Shown in pieces: positions 35,997-46,672 of a DNA stretch of 64,000 nt. Location of the stretch: contig OZ176057.1 in the NCBI GenBank assembly GCA_964247055.1, positions 868,001-932,000 on the forward strand, read 5' to 3'. The notes below the pieces were generated by a model, which was not told where the DNA came from, made no database searches, and was given only the letters and a program-made list of their open reading frames with translations. How positions within the stretch are numbered: the stretch's first letter is position 1; each line of letters begins with the position of its first letter. This DNA comes from Paragordius varius (Eukaryota > Nematomorpha). The translations under genes were made by a program, and so were the position numbers.

Positions 35997-36479
35997 CTAG
36001 TTCAGAAGTTTGGCCGAGGCATAGCTTCTGAACCAGCGAAGCCTTCTACTGCCCAACAGTTTATTCACATATGGGAGCTTTACCGCTGACCGGAGACTTG
36101 GAACGGGTACCTTATCTGATCGTGAAACACCCACACACGTTCTAATACAGTCATTGAAACTATCCAATTTATTCACGTCTGCCTTAGTAGTATTCCACGT
36201 TTCACAGCCGTACAATAGAGATGGAACTACGAAATCCATTATCAGCTGCCGTTTTATCTTGTTGGGAATTTTCCTGCTTTCTAAGATAAGTTTCACTTTA
36301 CGCAACACTACCCTCGCTTTTACTATTCTCCTTGTGATTTCACGGCTGACACATCTCTTCCTACTGATCTCAGACCCAAGGTACGTAAGGCTATATACGT
36401 TTTCAATTACAGACGTTTCTAGCATTATGAGTAGGTTGTCGTTAGAGCCCGTCAATTCTAAGACTTTTGATATGCTCAT
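35997..36479 (-). pseudogene. LINE copy 1, thumb/connection region
   Basis: A 160-codon fragment with SLTYLGSEISRK, a basic helix region, VVPSLLYGCETWN and the LDSFNDCIR segment. The LLYGCETW block is typical just after the reverse transcriptase palm in many LINEs. The frame breaks at its C-terminal side. Identical fragments lie at 41816-42298 and 47639-48121. Confidence 0.78.
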
Positions 36480-36521
36480 CGAAATTAGGATACCATATCG
36501 TTTAAACGTGGAGTTTAAACG

Positions 36522-37270
36522 TTATGCCAAGGAAAGTTCGCTTCGATTGTTACTGTCTATCATGATATCATCAGCGAATGCTAGTATCTTCACTCCAGGA
36601 GTGCTCTGACTACAAGGGATTGCATTTATTTGAGTGATACTAATAGCTTCCAGCTGAAGATCAGCACGAAGGCATGACTCTAAAAAGATATCAAACAGGG
36701 CATGTGAGAGTCTGCACACTTGCCGAACCCGTTCAAGTTTGAACCATCGACTTTACTCTCGCTTTATTGCCTTATTTAATTGGCTAGAGCATTAGTAACT
36801 TCGGAGCGCAGAGCGCTTTCACCAGACAGTCCATTCATGCCCCATGAGGAACGCTATCGAACGCCTTCTCAAGGTCAATACACAAAGCACCTCTGTATCG
36901 GCTATTCGAGATTTTTCTTACACCCTTCGAGGGGTGAATATTATGTTACAAGTAGATTTCCGTTCACTGAACCCGCATTGGTCATCCCCACTTGTTTGGT
37001 CAACGTCTGCAATCGTTCGTTCACAATGCCAATAAAGATCTCCCCATCAATGTTGAGTAAGGAGATGGGACGATATGATTTGGGATCAATCGTCTTACCC
37101 TTATTCTTATATATCGGACATATCTCCGCGACTTTCCAATCTTCCGGAATGCAGCCCGTCCCCCAAACCCTTTCGAATATGCCTTTTAGGCATTCAAGGA
37201 CCGATTCACCACCCGCATGATACAATTTAAGGGCTATACCACCCTCACCGCTACTCTTTCCGAATTTCAT
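36522..37270 (-). pseudogene. LINE copy 1, reverse transcriptase domain (fragmented)
   Basis: The fragment at 37270-36941 carries the RT N-terminal blocks (GIALKLYHAGGE, IPEDWKVAEICPIYKNKG, KSYRPISLLN). The fragment at 36719-36522 carries the catalytic AFADDI block. The palm motif between them is out of frame here but is readable in copies 4a and 4b (IDLEKAFDSVP). Equivalent fragments lie at 42341-43089 and 48164-48912. Confidence 0.82.
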
Positions 37271-38981
37271 CTTCCATAACCGTTCGATTTCATCTCTTCC
37301 GCGGACATTATCGTTACCTTACACACCGCTAGCGAACAATGATTCACCAAAGATGTCATCACCACATTTACGATACACTGATTCGTAGTATGTGGCTATA
37401 TCTTCCACATTAGCATACGAACTCTTACCCGTGCCCAGCCACTTGTTGCAGGTGTTAACCACCGCATTCAAAATTACAGAGATACTTTTAGAATTTTTGT
37501 TCACTAGACAGTGCCCCACTTCTGTGGCTTTCTTCTCTAACCATTCTGACTTAAGGGCGTAAAAGTTTTGTTTTAGAAATTTGTTTAGTCCTTTGAATGA
37601 AATCTTTCACTTTGAGTGGCTTTTCCAATAAAGATTGCTTTACGTTTCTGTTTGGTGTTAATGTCAACAAAAAATTTTTCTTTGTGGACCCGGCAACTCG
37701 TTCAACCCAGTCTTCGGAAGGAATATATTTAATTAATGCACTAACGTTGTTACATCAATTTCCCCACTGTGTGAACCAAACCTTTCTTTTACGTTGTGTT
37801 CAAAGTTCCCTCTCAATTGTTTGTTAGTGACCAGGGTTAGAAGTTCATCTTAAGTTGGCCTCTTCTGTCGAGGTAGATCCTTTTTTGGACGAGTTCTTTG
37901 CCTTGCACTGACAAATTTTTCCAACATCAACCTGTGAGTCCCGTAAGGTAACTTTCATCATCCGTAACCCAGAAACTAATTCTCCTGAACAAGTATCTGA
38001 TTATGGGCAAAAATTATGCTAGGGTGTACCCAAGTGACCTTTTTCCAATAAGGTTTTAGGAAAACGCTTCCAACAGCCTTAAGACTATGTAGATTACATA
38101 TAACGAGGAGATTACCGTTATTGTTTCCCACACGATTTCTGGCAATGTTTAGTTTCCAACATGCTATTAATTTAGCCTGAATCGATTTGAGCGTTGAAGT
38201 CACCAAGTACCATATATAGTGATTTTATGTCCAGTTGATCACCAAGATTAGTATAAAATTCCGAATTTTTAACCACTTTTACCGACTCGACAGGAGAATA
38301 GACCGACAAAATCGTTACATCATATTTTTCAATCCTCAGCGTAGCAATTCTTGGACTAATGTCATCAAATTGGCTATTCTCGGCAATATCCTATTTGATA
38401 GGGACCCGCATCCAAGTGTGCCCGCCTTATCACTTGAACCAGTAAGGAGCCTGTATGATAGGAGTTCCTTGTCTATCCCCCCTGCATCTATGGCATTCCT
38501 GTACTGTGAGAATGTGAACGCCTTTCTTCTCCGCATCAACTGAAAGTTCTATTTCGTGGAGCTTACACCTCAGGCCGTTGACATTCAGGGTACCTATTTA
38601 TATGCTTCTGTTACTAGAGCCTGGTCCCACTCTTTTTTCTCGGATCGTTCTAGCAGGATAACTGTTTTATAGTATATTCGAATTAATAGTAGTTTTATAA
38701 ATCATGATTGCTTTGAATAGGCAATGCTAACTGTGAGTTATGGGTTCGCCAGACCCCGAGAACTCAAGCCTACCTTCAGTTACATAGCCCTGTGCATGGA
38801 CTGCTTGACCAGCTAGGATAATACCGGTATCGGTTTGTTGGAAGTTAGTCTCCTCCTTCCAACCCTTCACCTGTTAGACTTGCCTGAACCCCGTTTGCAG
38901 TCATTAAAACGCTGACTTTGCCCGCCGGATCACCACTTGGAGGTGGGGTAGGACTCTTATACAGCTGAGGGACGATCTAAT

Positions 38982-39196
38982 TTTTGACGCCATTTAAAAC
39001 TTTTTTGATGAGTAGCACTGGTACTGAGTCTCTTTTTTTAAATTTTTATTAAAGTTTAAGGACTGTATTAAACTTATGAGAGCCTTACGCCTGCCTGCTT
39101 AGAGTGGGAAATTTCACAGTTTTGGAATTGTAAATCTGGCACGCCAGACAGGCAGTATAAGAGTCCAGTGTCCCATCTACTAAACCATCACGCCCA
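38982..39196 (-). mobile_element. tRNA-like SINE next to LINE copy 1
   Basis: On the minus strand from 39195 the sequence begins GGGCGTGATGGTTTAGTAG, resembling a tRNA 5' end with an A box. About 50 bases later GATTTACAATTCC resembles a B box. The first 75 bases have tRNA length and spacing. A body of about 140 bp follows with an A-rich tail next to the LINE target site. Copies recur in every unit; the one at 60960 has a clearer B box, GATTTCGAATTCC. Confidence 0.55.
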
Positions 39197-39257
39197 ACTC
39201 TCAAATAGTATTTGCACATAATATACTTAACATTTTAACAATTATTACTTATATTAC

Positions 39258-39622
39258 GGAATATATTATTTACAGCTCTACCTCGCTCTTAAACATTCAC
39301 CATTGAACATTTTAAATCCATTCTTCATTCAAAATTCTTGGACCTATTTATAATCATTTTTAAATATCAAATTTAACCCCAAGAATAAATTAATTGTTAT
39401 TGGGTTAATCTATTTCATTATTGATTTAAAATTTATTTAGATGGCATAGTGTTTATAATTTTACCGATATCACATTAATTTTATACAAAGTTTTATTTTT
39501 TAAAAATATCAATTAATATACGTAATTTTTCATTAATTAAAACATAATTTATATTAGAACGAATTCAAAGTGTTAAAGGGTGAATAGAATTGTGAGGGGG
39601 AATTATGTGTGGGTGATATAGA
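39258..39622. mobile_element. MITE-C copy, unit 1
   Basis: The left terminus is TATATTATTTACAGCTC with worn TTAAACATTCACC motifs. The right side has AAAGGGTGAATAGAATTG and ends near GTGGGTGATATAGAT. The interior has GTTATTGGGTTAATC, shared with all other copies in the serial units. Confidence 0.62.
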
Positions 39623-39895
39623 TAAGAATTTTAGATAATATTGATTCCGTAATGGACACTGTTAATTGTTTATAAGAACCTTAACTTAAATTATTATTAC
39701 TTATATGGATAATTAATATAAACATCATTGACATTGTATTTAATAAATAGCAATTTTTTAATCGCCTATCCTTTTATAAAATTTATAAATAGACCTGTAC
39801 AACCACAAAGTAGTAAGTCATAAAATGAACTCAATTTAATCCAATGAATTATCTTTTATTTATACTCTTGGTTGTCTATCCTAATTATAATAGAA
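39623..39895. other. AT-rich spacer of the repeated unit
   Basis: No gene seen. The matching sequence lies at 45443-45715, 51265-51537 and 59466-59733. Confidence 0.4.
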
Positions 39896-40000
39896 ACAAT
39901 GAAATTCTAGCTTTCTGCAAAAACTATTTACATTATTTCCATTAGTTACATAAGGAGCATCCATCTTTATCAAAACAAAACCCTCGGTTTCTAGTTCCTA
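39896..40000 (-). pseudogene. antistasin-like exon relic, unit 1
   Basis: It aligns with the intact exon at 61374-61564 over GAGGGTTTTG and AAAGATGGATGC and over the 3' end (CTTTCTGCAAAAA on the plus strand). A base has been lost just before the DKDGC codons, an internal stretch is deleted, and the first Cys codons are gone. It cannot make the domain. Confidence 0.7.
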
Positions 40001-40177
40001 TAATTTCAGTTTTTACTGTAAGTTTTATTTCACTAATAATCTGCTATTTAACAATTTGGAGTTTAGGGGTGTACTTTATCCTTAGAATCAAATAATCTTA
40101 AATACCAAAGACCCCATAAATAACTATGAATAAAAAAATAAACTCATAAATATTTTAAAAAAACTCGGTATATAAAG

Positions 40178-40443
40178 TAAAAACTGAATTCAAACAAACA
40201 AAACTTTAAAAATATACAAATACTTTTTTTCTCGTAACATAGTTCGTTTAAAATTTGATTTTTAAAATTTTAACTCATGAGTTACAGCAAATAATTGAAT
40301 ATAGATGGAAATTGGCAGAACACAATCTGTAATTTTATTGTAATTAAATAATAAATTTAGCTAAAAATATGGTGTTCTTAGAAAAAAATTTATCTTTACA
40401 TTTTTACGATTTGATTTGTCTATATATTTTCAATTTGTACTGT
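40178..40443. mobile_element. MITE-A copy, unit 1/2 boundary
   Basis: The left arm is AAAGTAAAAACTGAATTC; the right arm ends TTTCAATTTGTACTG with TA beside it. The inner motif is GGAAATTGGCAGAACACAATC. It abuts the Thr-rich exon at 40446. Confidence 0.72.
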
Positions 40444-40445
40444 AT

Positions 40446-40612
40446 TCATGAAAAATAACTTGTGGTTGGAGGACGTGTCGGTCTAGTGCGTTTTGTCGCA
40501 CAAGTCGTTTTCGTAGGCTTAGTTTTGCATGTGGTTTGAGTTGTCCTTCTGCATTTCGTAGTTCTTTTTGTCGGGCGTACCGTCGTACATGGTAAAACAG
40601 TTGTAGTTATTT
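40446..40612 (-). CDS. Thr/Cys/Lys-rich exon, unit 2
   Basis: Open in phase 1 for 54 codons after the acceptor-like TTTTTTTAG at 40613-40614. It reads ITTTVLPCTTVRPTKRTT and then the same Cys-spaced Thr/Lys/Arg repeat as unit 1, ending TTSYFS and TGA. Most differences from unit 1 are silent (ACC/ACG, CCA/CCT, CCC/CCA), with T-to-L and T-to-A replacements. An in-frame stop upstream of the acceptor rules out simple read-through from further upstream, so a separate first exon is needed. Confidence 0.55.
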
Positions 40613-40849
40613 CTAAAAAAATAATTTAGATAACTTGTAAATTGTTTGCGATATCTCCAAAGTTACCAAGGATGTTAAAGTAATTGGAAAATAGTTTAAC
40701 AGTGGTATTTCAACCGCGGCCCTTAAAATAATTTTTTATTATTTATCAAATTTTATATAAGTATAAAAATCTGCTAATGCTCTGTCAAACTTCTGTGAAA
40801 TTTTCATCGGTATTATACTATATGGTGCACGGCCCTTGAGGCTCGATAA

Positions 40850-43800
40850 CTCTGACACAATCAGTCAAAAAACTTACGCCTCTCATGAGGCGGTTGTGAT
40901 CCATCACAATCAGATACCACAATACTAACTGTAATTTCCCAACCTGTCGATTATGAGAAGCGCTCACCTTTTTATATTTGTTTTTGTAAATTATATAATG
41001 ATTTTTTCATTCACACCCAGCAATATATTTATAGAAATATTTATAAAAAGGTTTTTTGGTTTGCGCCCTCTCGATAACGATTTTTTTAGCTTCTACATTT
41101 ATGTGAAGGTTCCCTCTACCTGTTCCCTTATCTTGATTCAGGCTGTTAGAGACATATCATGTTTCGAATAAACATGATTTTTAATACCCTTGTATGTGCC
41201 TGTTCGATGCCCACATCTATCGGACACATGAACTCACCATCACATGTTTGAAGGCTTCCTTTCCACAAAAAGGAAGTTCTGGGGTCTAAATTAGACCTGA
41301 CTGAGACGGTTACTGATATACCTTTTGGGACTAGGATCATCGTTCCCAACGATATGAACATTGCTTTGGTGGTTTTTAAGCCACTCTAGAGTCTTGTATG
41401 ATTTAGAGCAACCAGCAATCCCACAAGGGTATGGATTGCTGCTCCCCCCTTTCGTTGGCCATATGAAAGACAGTAACATGTTTTTTCGTATTCTTTTCGT
41501 TTGAGAATTTAACCGCACACCCATTAACTGAACAGGATACTGAGGCGACTGTTTGTAAAGGTAAGTTAGTGACAGGAGTTAAGTCATTTGATTTCTTTCC
41601 AGGATGCGCAAACTCAGGTAATTTACCACTCTGCACAATTGCCCGTTTAAAATCCTCAAGATTTCGACATTCGACTTCGTGTATACGAAGTGACCCGTTA
41701 TTACCATTGTATAGCACAAACCAGTCCAGATCTCGTTGGACATAGCGCTCCCATCTTTGCCTACAGCGTGCTCGGACTTTTGTTTTACCCAGCACCCCAT
41801 TGTATAACTGAGCTGCTAGTTCAGAAGTTTGGCCGAGGCATAGCTTCTGAACCAGCGAAGCCTTCTACTGCCCAACAGTTTATTCACATATGGGAGCTTT
41901 ACCGCTGACCGGAGACTTGGAACGGGTACCTTATCTGATCGTGAAACACCCACACACGTTCTAATACAGTCATTGAAACTATCCAATTTATTCACGTCTG
42001 CCTTAGTAGTATTCCACGTTTCACAGCCGTACAATAGAGATGGAACTACGAAATCCATTATCAGCTGCCGTTTTATCTTGTTGGGAATTTTCCTGCTTTC
42101 TAAGATAAGTTTCACTTTACGCAACACTACCCTCGCTTTTACTATTCTCCTTGTGATTTCACGGCTGACACATCTCTTCCTACTGATCTCAGACCCAAGG
42201 TACGTAAGGCTATATACGTTTTCAATTACAGACGTTTCTAGCATTATGAGTAGGTTGTCGTTAGAGCCCGTCAATTCTAAGACTTTTGATATGCTCATCG
42301 AAATTAGGATACCATATCGTTTAAACGTGGAGTTTAAACGTTATGCCAAGGAAAGTTCGCTTCGATTGTTACTGTCTATCATGATATCATCAGCGAATGC
42401 TAGTATCTTCACTCCAGGAGTGCTCTGACTACAAGGGATTGCATTTATTTGAGTGATACTAATAGCTTCCAGCTGAAGATCAGCACGAAGGCATGACTCT
42501 AAAAAGATATCAAACAGGGCATGTGAGAGTCTGCACACTTGCCGAACCCGTTCAAGTTTGAACCATCGACTTTACTCTCGCTTTATTGCCTTATTTAATT
42601 GGCTAGAGCATTAGTAACTTCGGAGCGCAGAGCGCTTTCACCAGACAGTCCATTCATGCCCCATGAGGAACGCTATCGAACGCCTTCTCAAGGTCAATAC
42701 ACAAAGCACCTCTGTATCGGCTATTCGAGATTTTTCTTACACCCTTCGAGGGGTGAATATTATGTTACAAGTAGATTTCCGTTCACTGAACCCGCATTGG
42801 TCATCCCCACTTGTTTGGTCAACGTCTGCAATCGTTCGTTCACAATGCCAATAAAGATCTCCCCATCAATGTTGAGTAAGGAGATGGGACGATATGATTT
42901 GGGATCAATCGTCTTACCCTTATTCTTATATATCGGACATATCTCCGCGACTTTCCAATCTTCCGGAATGCAGCCCGTCCCCCAAACCCTTTCGAATATG
43001 CCTTTTAGGCATTCAAGGACCGATTCACCACCCGCATGATACAATTTAAGGGCTATACCACCCTCACCGCTACTCTTTCCGAATTTCATCTTCCATAACC
43101 GTTCGATTTCATCTCTTCCGCGGACATTATCGTTACCTTACACACCGCTAGCGAACAATGATTCACCAAAGATGTCATCACCACATTTACGATACACTGA
43201 TTCGTAGTATGTGGCTATATCTTCCACATTAGCATACGAACTCTTACCCGTGCCCAGCCACTTGTTGCAGGTGTTAACCACCGCATTCAAAATTACAGAG
43301 ATACTTTTAGAATTTTTGTTCACTAGACAGTGCCCCACTTCTGTGGCTTTCTTCTCTAACCATTCTGACTTAAGGGCGTAAAAGTTTTGTTTTAGAAATT
43401 TGTTTAGTCCTTTGAATGAAATCTTTCACTTTGAGTGGCTTTTCCAATAAAGATTGCTTTACGTTTCTGTTTGGTGTTAATGTCAAAAAAAATTTTTCTT
43501 TGTGGACCCGGCAACTCGTTCAACCCAGTCTTCGGAAGGAATATATTTAATTAATGCACTAACGTTGTTACATCAATTTCCCCACTGTGTGAACCAAACC
43601 TTTCTTTTACGTTGTGTTCAAAGTTCCCTCTCAATTGTTTGTTAGTGACCAGGGTTAGAAGTTCATCTTAAGTTGGCCTCTTCTGTCGAGGTAGATCCTT
43701 TTTTGGACGAGTTCTTTGCCTTGCACTGACAAATTTTTCCAACATCAACCTGTGAGTCCCGTAAGGTAACTTTCATCATCCGTAACCCAGAAACTAATTC

Positions 43801-44789
43801 TCCTGAACAAGTATCTGATTATGGGCAAAAATTATGCTAGGGTGTACCCAAGTGACCTTTTTCCAATAAGGTTTTAGGAAAACGCTTCCAACAGCCTTAA
43901 GACTATGTAGATTACATATAACGAGGAGATTACCGTTATTGTTTCCCACACGATTTCTGGCAATGTTTAGTTTCCAACATGCTATTAATTTAGCCTGAAT
44001 CGATTTGAGCGTTGAAGTCACCAAGTACCATATATAGTGATTTTATGTCCAGTTGATCACCAAGATTAGTATAAAATTCCGAATTTTTAACCACTTTTAC
44101 CGACTCGACAGGAGAATAGACCGACAAAATCGTTACATCATATTTTTCAATCCTCAGCGTAGCAATTCTTGGACTAATGTCATCAAATTGGCTATTCTCG
44201 GCAATATCCTATTTGATAGGGACCCGCATCCAAGTGTGCCCGCCTTATCACTTGAACCAGTAAGGAGCCTGTATGATAGGAGTTCCTTGTCTATCCCCCC
44301 TGCATCTATGGCATTCCTGTACTGTGAGAATGTGAACGCCTTTCTTCTCCGCATCAACTGAAAGTTCTATTTCGTGGAGCTTACACCTCAGGCCGTTGAC
44401 ATTCAGGGTACCTATTTATATGCTTCTGTTACTAGAGCCTGGTCCCACTCTTTTTTCTCGGATCGTTCTAGCAGGATAACTGTTTTATAGTATATTCGAA
44501 TTAATAGTAGTTTTATAAATCATGATTGCTTTGAATAGGCAATGCTAACTGTGAGTTATGGGTTCGCCAGACCCCGAGAACTCAAGCCTACCTTCAGTTA
44601 CATAGCCCTGTGCATGGACTGCTTGACCAGCTAGGATAATACCGGTATCGGTTTGTTGGAAGTTAGTCTCCTCCTTCCAACCCTTCACCTGTTAGACTTG
44701 CCTGAACCCCGTTTGCAGTCATTAAAACGCTGACTTTGCCCGCCGGATCACCACTTGGAGGTGGAATAGGACTCTTATACAGCTGAGGG
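40850..44789 (-). mobile_element. LINE copy 2
   Basis: The same element and the same frame breaks as copy 1, offset by 5819 bp. Differences are few: a shorter A run in GTCAAAAAAAATTTTTC, and GGTGGAATAGG for GGTGGGGTAGG. The 3' part before about 41470 resembles copies 3 and 4a, not copy 1. Flanks are CGATAA on the left and ACGATCTAA on the right. It carries the RT block (42760-43089), ADDI block (42341-42538), thumb (41816-42298) and fingers (41291-41795). Confidence 0.85.
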
Positions 44790-44799
44790 ACGATCTAAT

Positions 44800-45015
44800 T
44801 TTTGACGCCATTTAAAACTTTTTTGATGAGTAGCACTGGTACTGAGTCTCTTTTTTTAAATTTTTATTAAAGTTTAAGGACTGTATTAAACTTATGAGAG
44901 CCTTACGCCTGCCTGCTTAGAGTGGGAAATTTCACAGTTTTGGAATTGTAAATCTGGCACGCCAGACAGGCAGTATAAGAGTCCAGTGTCCCATCTACTA
45001 AACCATCACGCCCAA
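44800..45015 (-). mobile_element. tRNA-like SINE, unit 2
   Basis: The same A-box and B-box-like segments as at 38982-39196, part of the 5.82-kb duplication. Confidence 0.52.
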
Positions 45016-45076
45016 CTCTCAAATAGTATTTGCACATAATATACTTAACATTTTAACAATTATTACTTATATTACG

Positions 45077-45442
45077 GAATATATTATTTACAGCTCTACC
45101 TCGCTCTTAAACATTCACCATTGAACATTTTAAATCCATTCTTCATTCAAAATTCTTGGACCTATTTATAATCATTTTTAAATATCAAATTTAACCCCAA
45201 GAATAAATTAATTGTTATTGGGTTAATCTATTTCATTATTGATTTAAAATTTATTTAGATGGCATAGTGTTTATAATTTTACCGATATCACATTAATTTT
45301 ATACAAAGTTTTATTTTTTAAAAATATCAATTAATATACGTAATTTTTCATTAATTAAAACATAATTTATATTAGAACGAATTCAAAGTGTTAAAGGGTG
45401 AATAGAATTGTGAGGGGGAATTATGTGTGGGTGATATAGATA
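45077..45442. mobile_element. MITE-C copy, unit 2
   Basis: Copy of 39258-39622 within the duplicated unit, with the same termini and interior. Confidence 0.6.
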
Positions 45443-45715
45443 AGAATTTTAGATAATATTGATTCCGTAATGGACACTGTTAATTGTTTATAAGAACCTT
45501 AACTTAAATTATTATTACTTATATGGATAATTAATATAAACATCATTGACATTGTATTTAATACAAATAGCAATTTTTTAATCGCCTATCCTTTTATAAA
45601 ATTTATAAATAGACCTGTACAACCACAAAGTAGTAAGTCATAAAATGAACTCAATTTAATCCAATGAATTATCTTTTATTTATACTCTTGGTTGTCTATC
45701 CTAATTATAATAGAA

Positions 45716-45820
45716 ACAATGAAATTCTAGCTTTCTGCAAAAACTATTTACATTATTTCCATTAGTTACATAAGGAGCATCCATCTTTATCAAAACAAAA
45801 CCCTCGGTTTCTAGTTCCTA
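45716..45820 (-). pseudogene. antistasin-like exon relic, unit 2
   Basis: Identical in visible respects to the unit 1 relic, including the lost base before the DKDGC codons, so the damage predates the duplication. Confidence 0.7.
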
Positions 45821-45997
45821 TAATTTCAGTTTTTACTGTAAGTTTTATTTCACTAATAATCTGCTATTTAACAATTTGGAGTTTAGGGGTGTACTTTATC
45901 CTTAGAATCAAATAATCTTAAATACCAAAGACCCCATAAATAACTATGAATAAAAAAATAAACTCATAAATATTTTAAAAAAACTCGGTATATAAAG

Positions 45998-46266
45998 TAA
46001 AAACTGAATTCAAACAAACAAAACTTTAAAAATATACAAATACTTTTTTTCTCGTAACATAGTTCGACTTTTAAAATTTGATTTTTAAAATTTTAACTCA
46101 TGAGTTACAGCAAATAATTGAATATAGATGGAAATTGGCAGAACACAATCTGTAATTTTATTGTAATTAAATAATAAATTTAGCTAAAAATATGGTGTTC
46201 TTAGAAAAAAATTTATCTTTACATTTTTACGATTTGATTTGTCTATATATTTTCAATTTGTACTGT
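45998..46266. mobile_element. MITE-A copy, unit 2/3 boundary
   Basis: Copy of 40178-40443 with a 3-bp difference (AGTTCGACTTTTAAA against AGTTCGTTTAAA). It abuts the next Thr-rich exon. Confidence 0.7.
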
Positions 46267-46268
46267 AT

Positions 46269-46435
46269 TCATGAAAAATAACTTGTGGTTGGAGGACGTG
46301 TCGGTCTAGTGCGTTTTGTCGCACAAGTCGTTTTCGTAGGCTTAGTTTTGCATGTGGTTTGAGTTGTCCTTCTGCATTTCGTAGTTCTTTTTGTCGGGCG
46401 TACCGTCGTACATGGTAAAACAGTTGTAGTTATTT
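46269..46435 (-). CDS. Thr/Cys/Lys-rich exon, unit 3
   Basis: The same 54 codons and phase-1 acceptor (46436-46437) as unit 2, with an intact frame and TGA stop. As in the other units, no first exon was found upstream before the LINE begins. Confidence 0.55.
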
Positions 46436-46672
46436 CTAAAAAAATAATTTAGATAACTTGTAAATTGTTTGCGATATCTCCAAAGTTACCAAGGATGTTA
46501 AAGTAATTGGAAAATAGTTTAACAGTGGTATTTCAACCGCGGCCCTTAAAATAATTTTTTATTATTTATCAAATTTTATATAAGTATAAAAATCTGCTAA
46601 TGCTCTGTCAAACTTCTGTGAAATTTTCATCGGTATTATACTATATGGTGCACGGCCCTTGAGGCTCGATAA

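Larger units (their letters stand above)
35031..38971 (-). mobile_element. LINE copy 1 (APE-type endonuclease, RT, C-terminal C2H2 fingers)
   Basis: A minus-strand non-LTR element. In element order: endonuclease remains near 38890-38400, linker, reverse transcriptase (37270-36500), connection and thumb region with the LLYGCETW motif, then two C2H2 fingers (35900-35520) and a 3' untranslated region. It is flanked by ACGATAA (35024-35030) and ACGATCTAA (38972-38980), a plausible target duplication. Several frame breaks show it is dead. The clade is not assigned: the endonuclease places it among APE-type LINEs, and C-terminal fingers are known from Ingi-like and some related groups. From about 35650 rightward it is nearly identical to copies 2 and 3; the 3' part before that is more diverged. 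Confidence 0.85.

Noticed and set aside
36499-36522. Perfect 9-bp inverted repeat CGTTTAAAC / GTTTAAACG in LINE copies 1-3.
   Set aside because: It lies in RT coding sequence, is imperfect in copy 4b and absent in 4a, so it arose by drift after the copy died.
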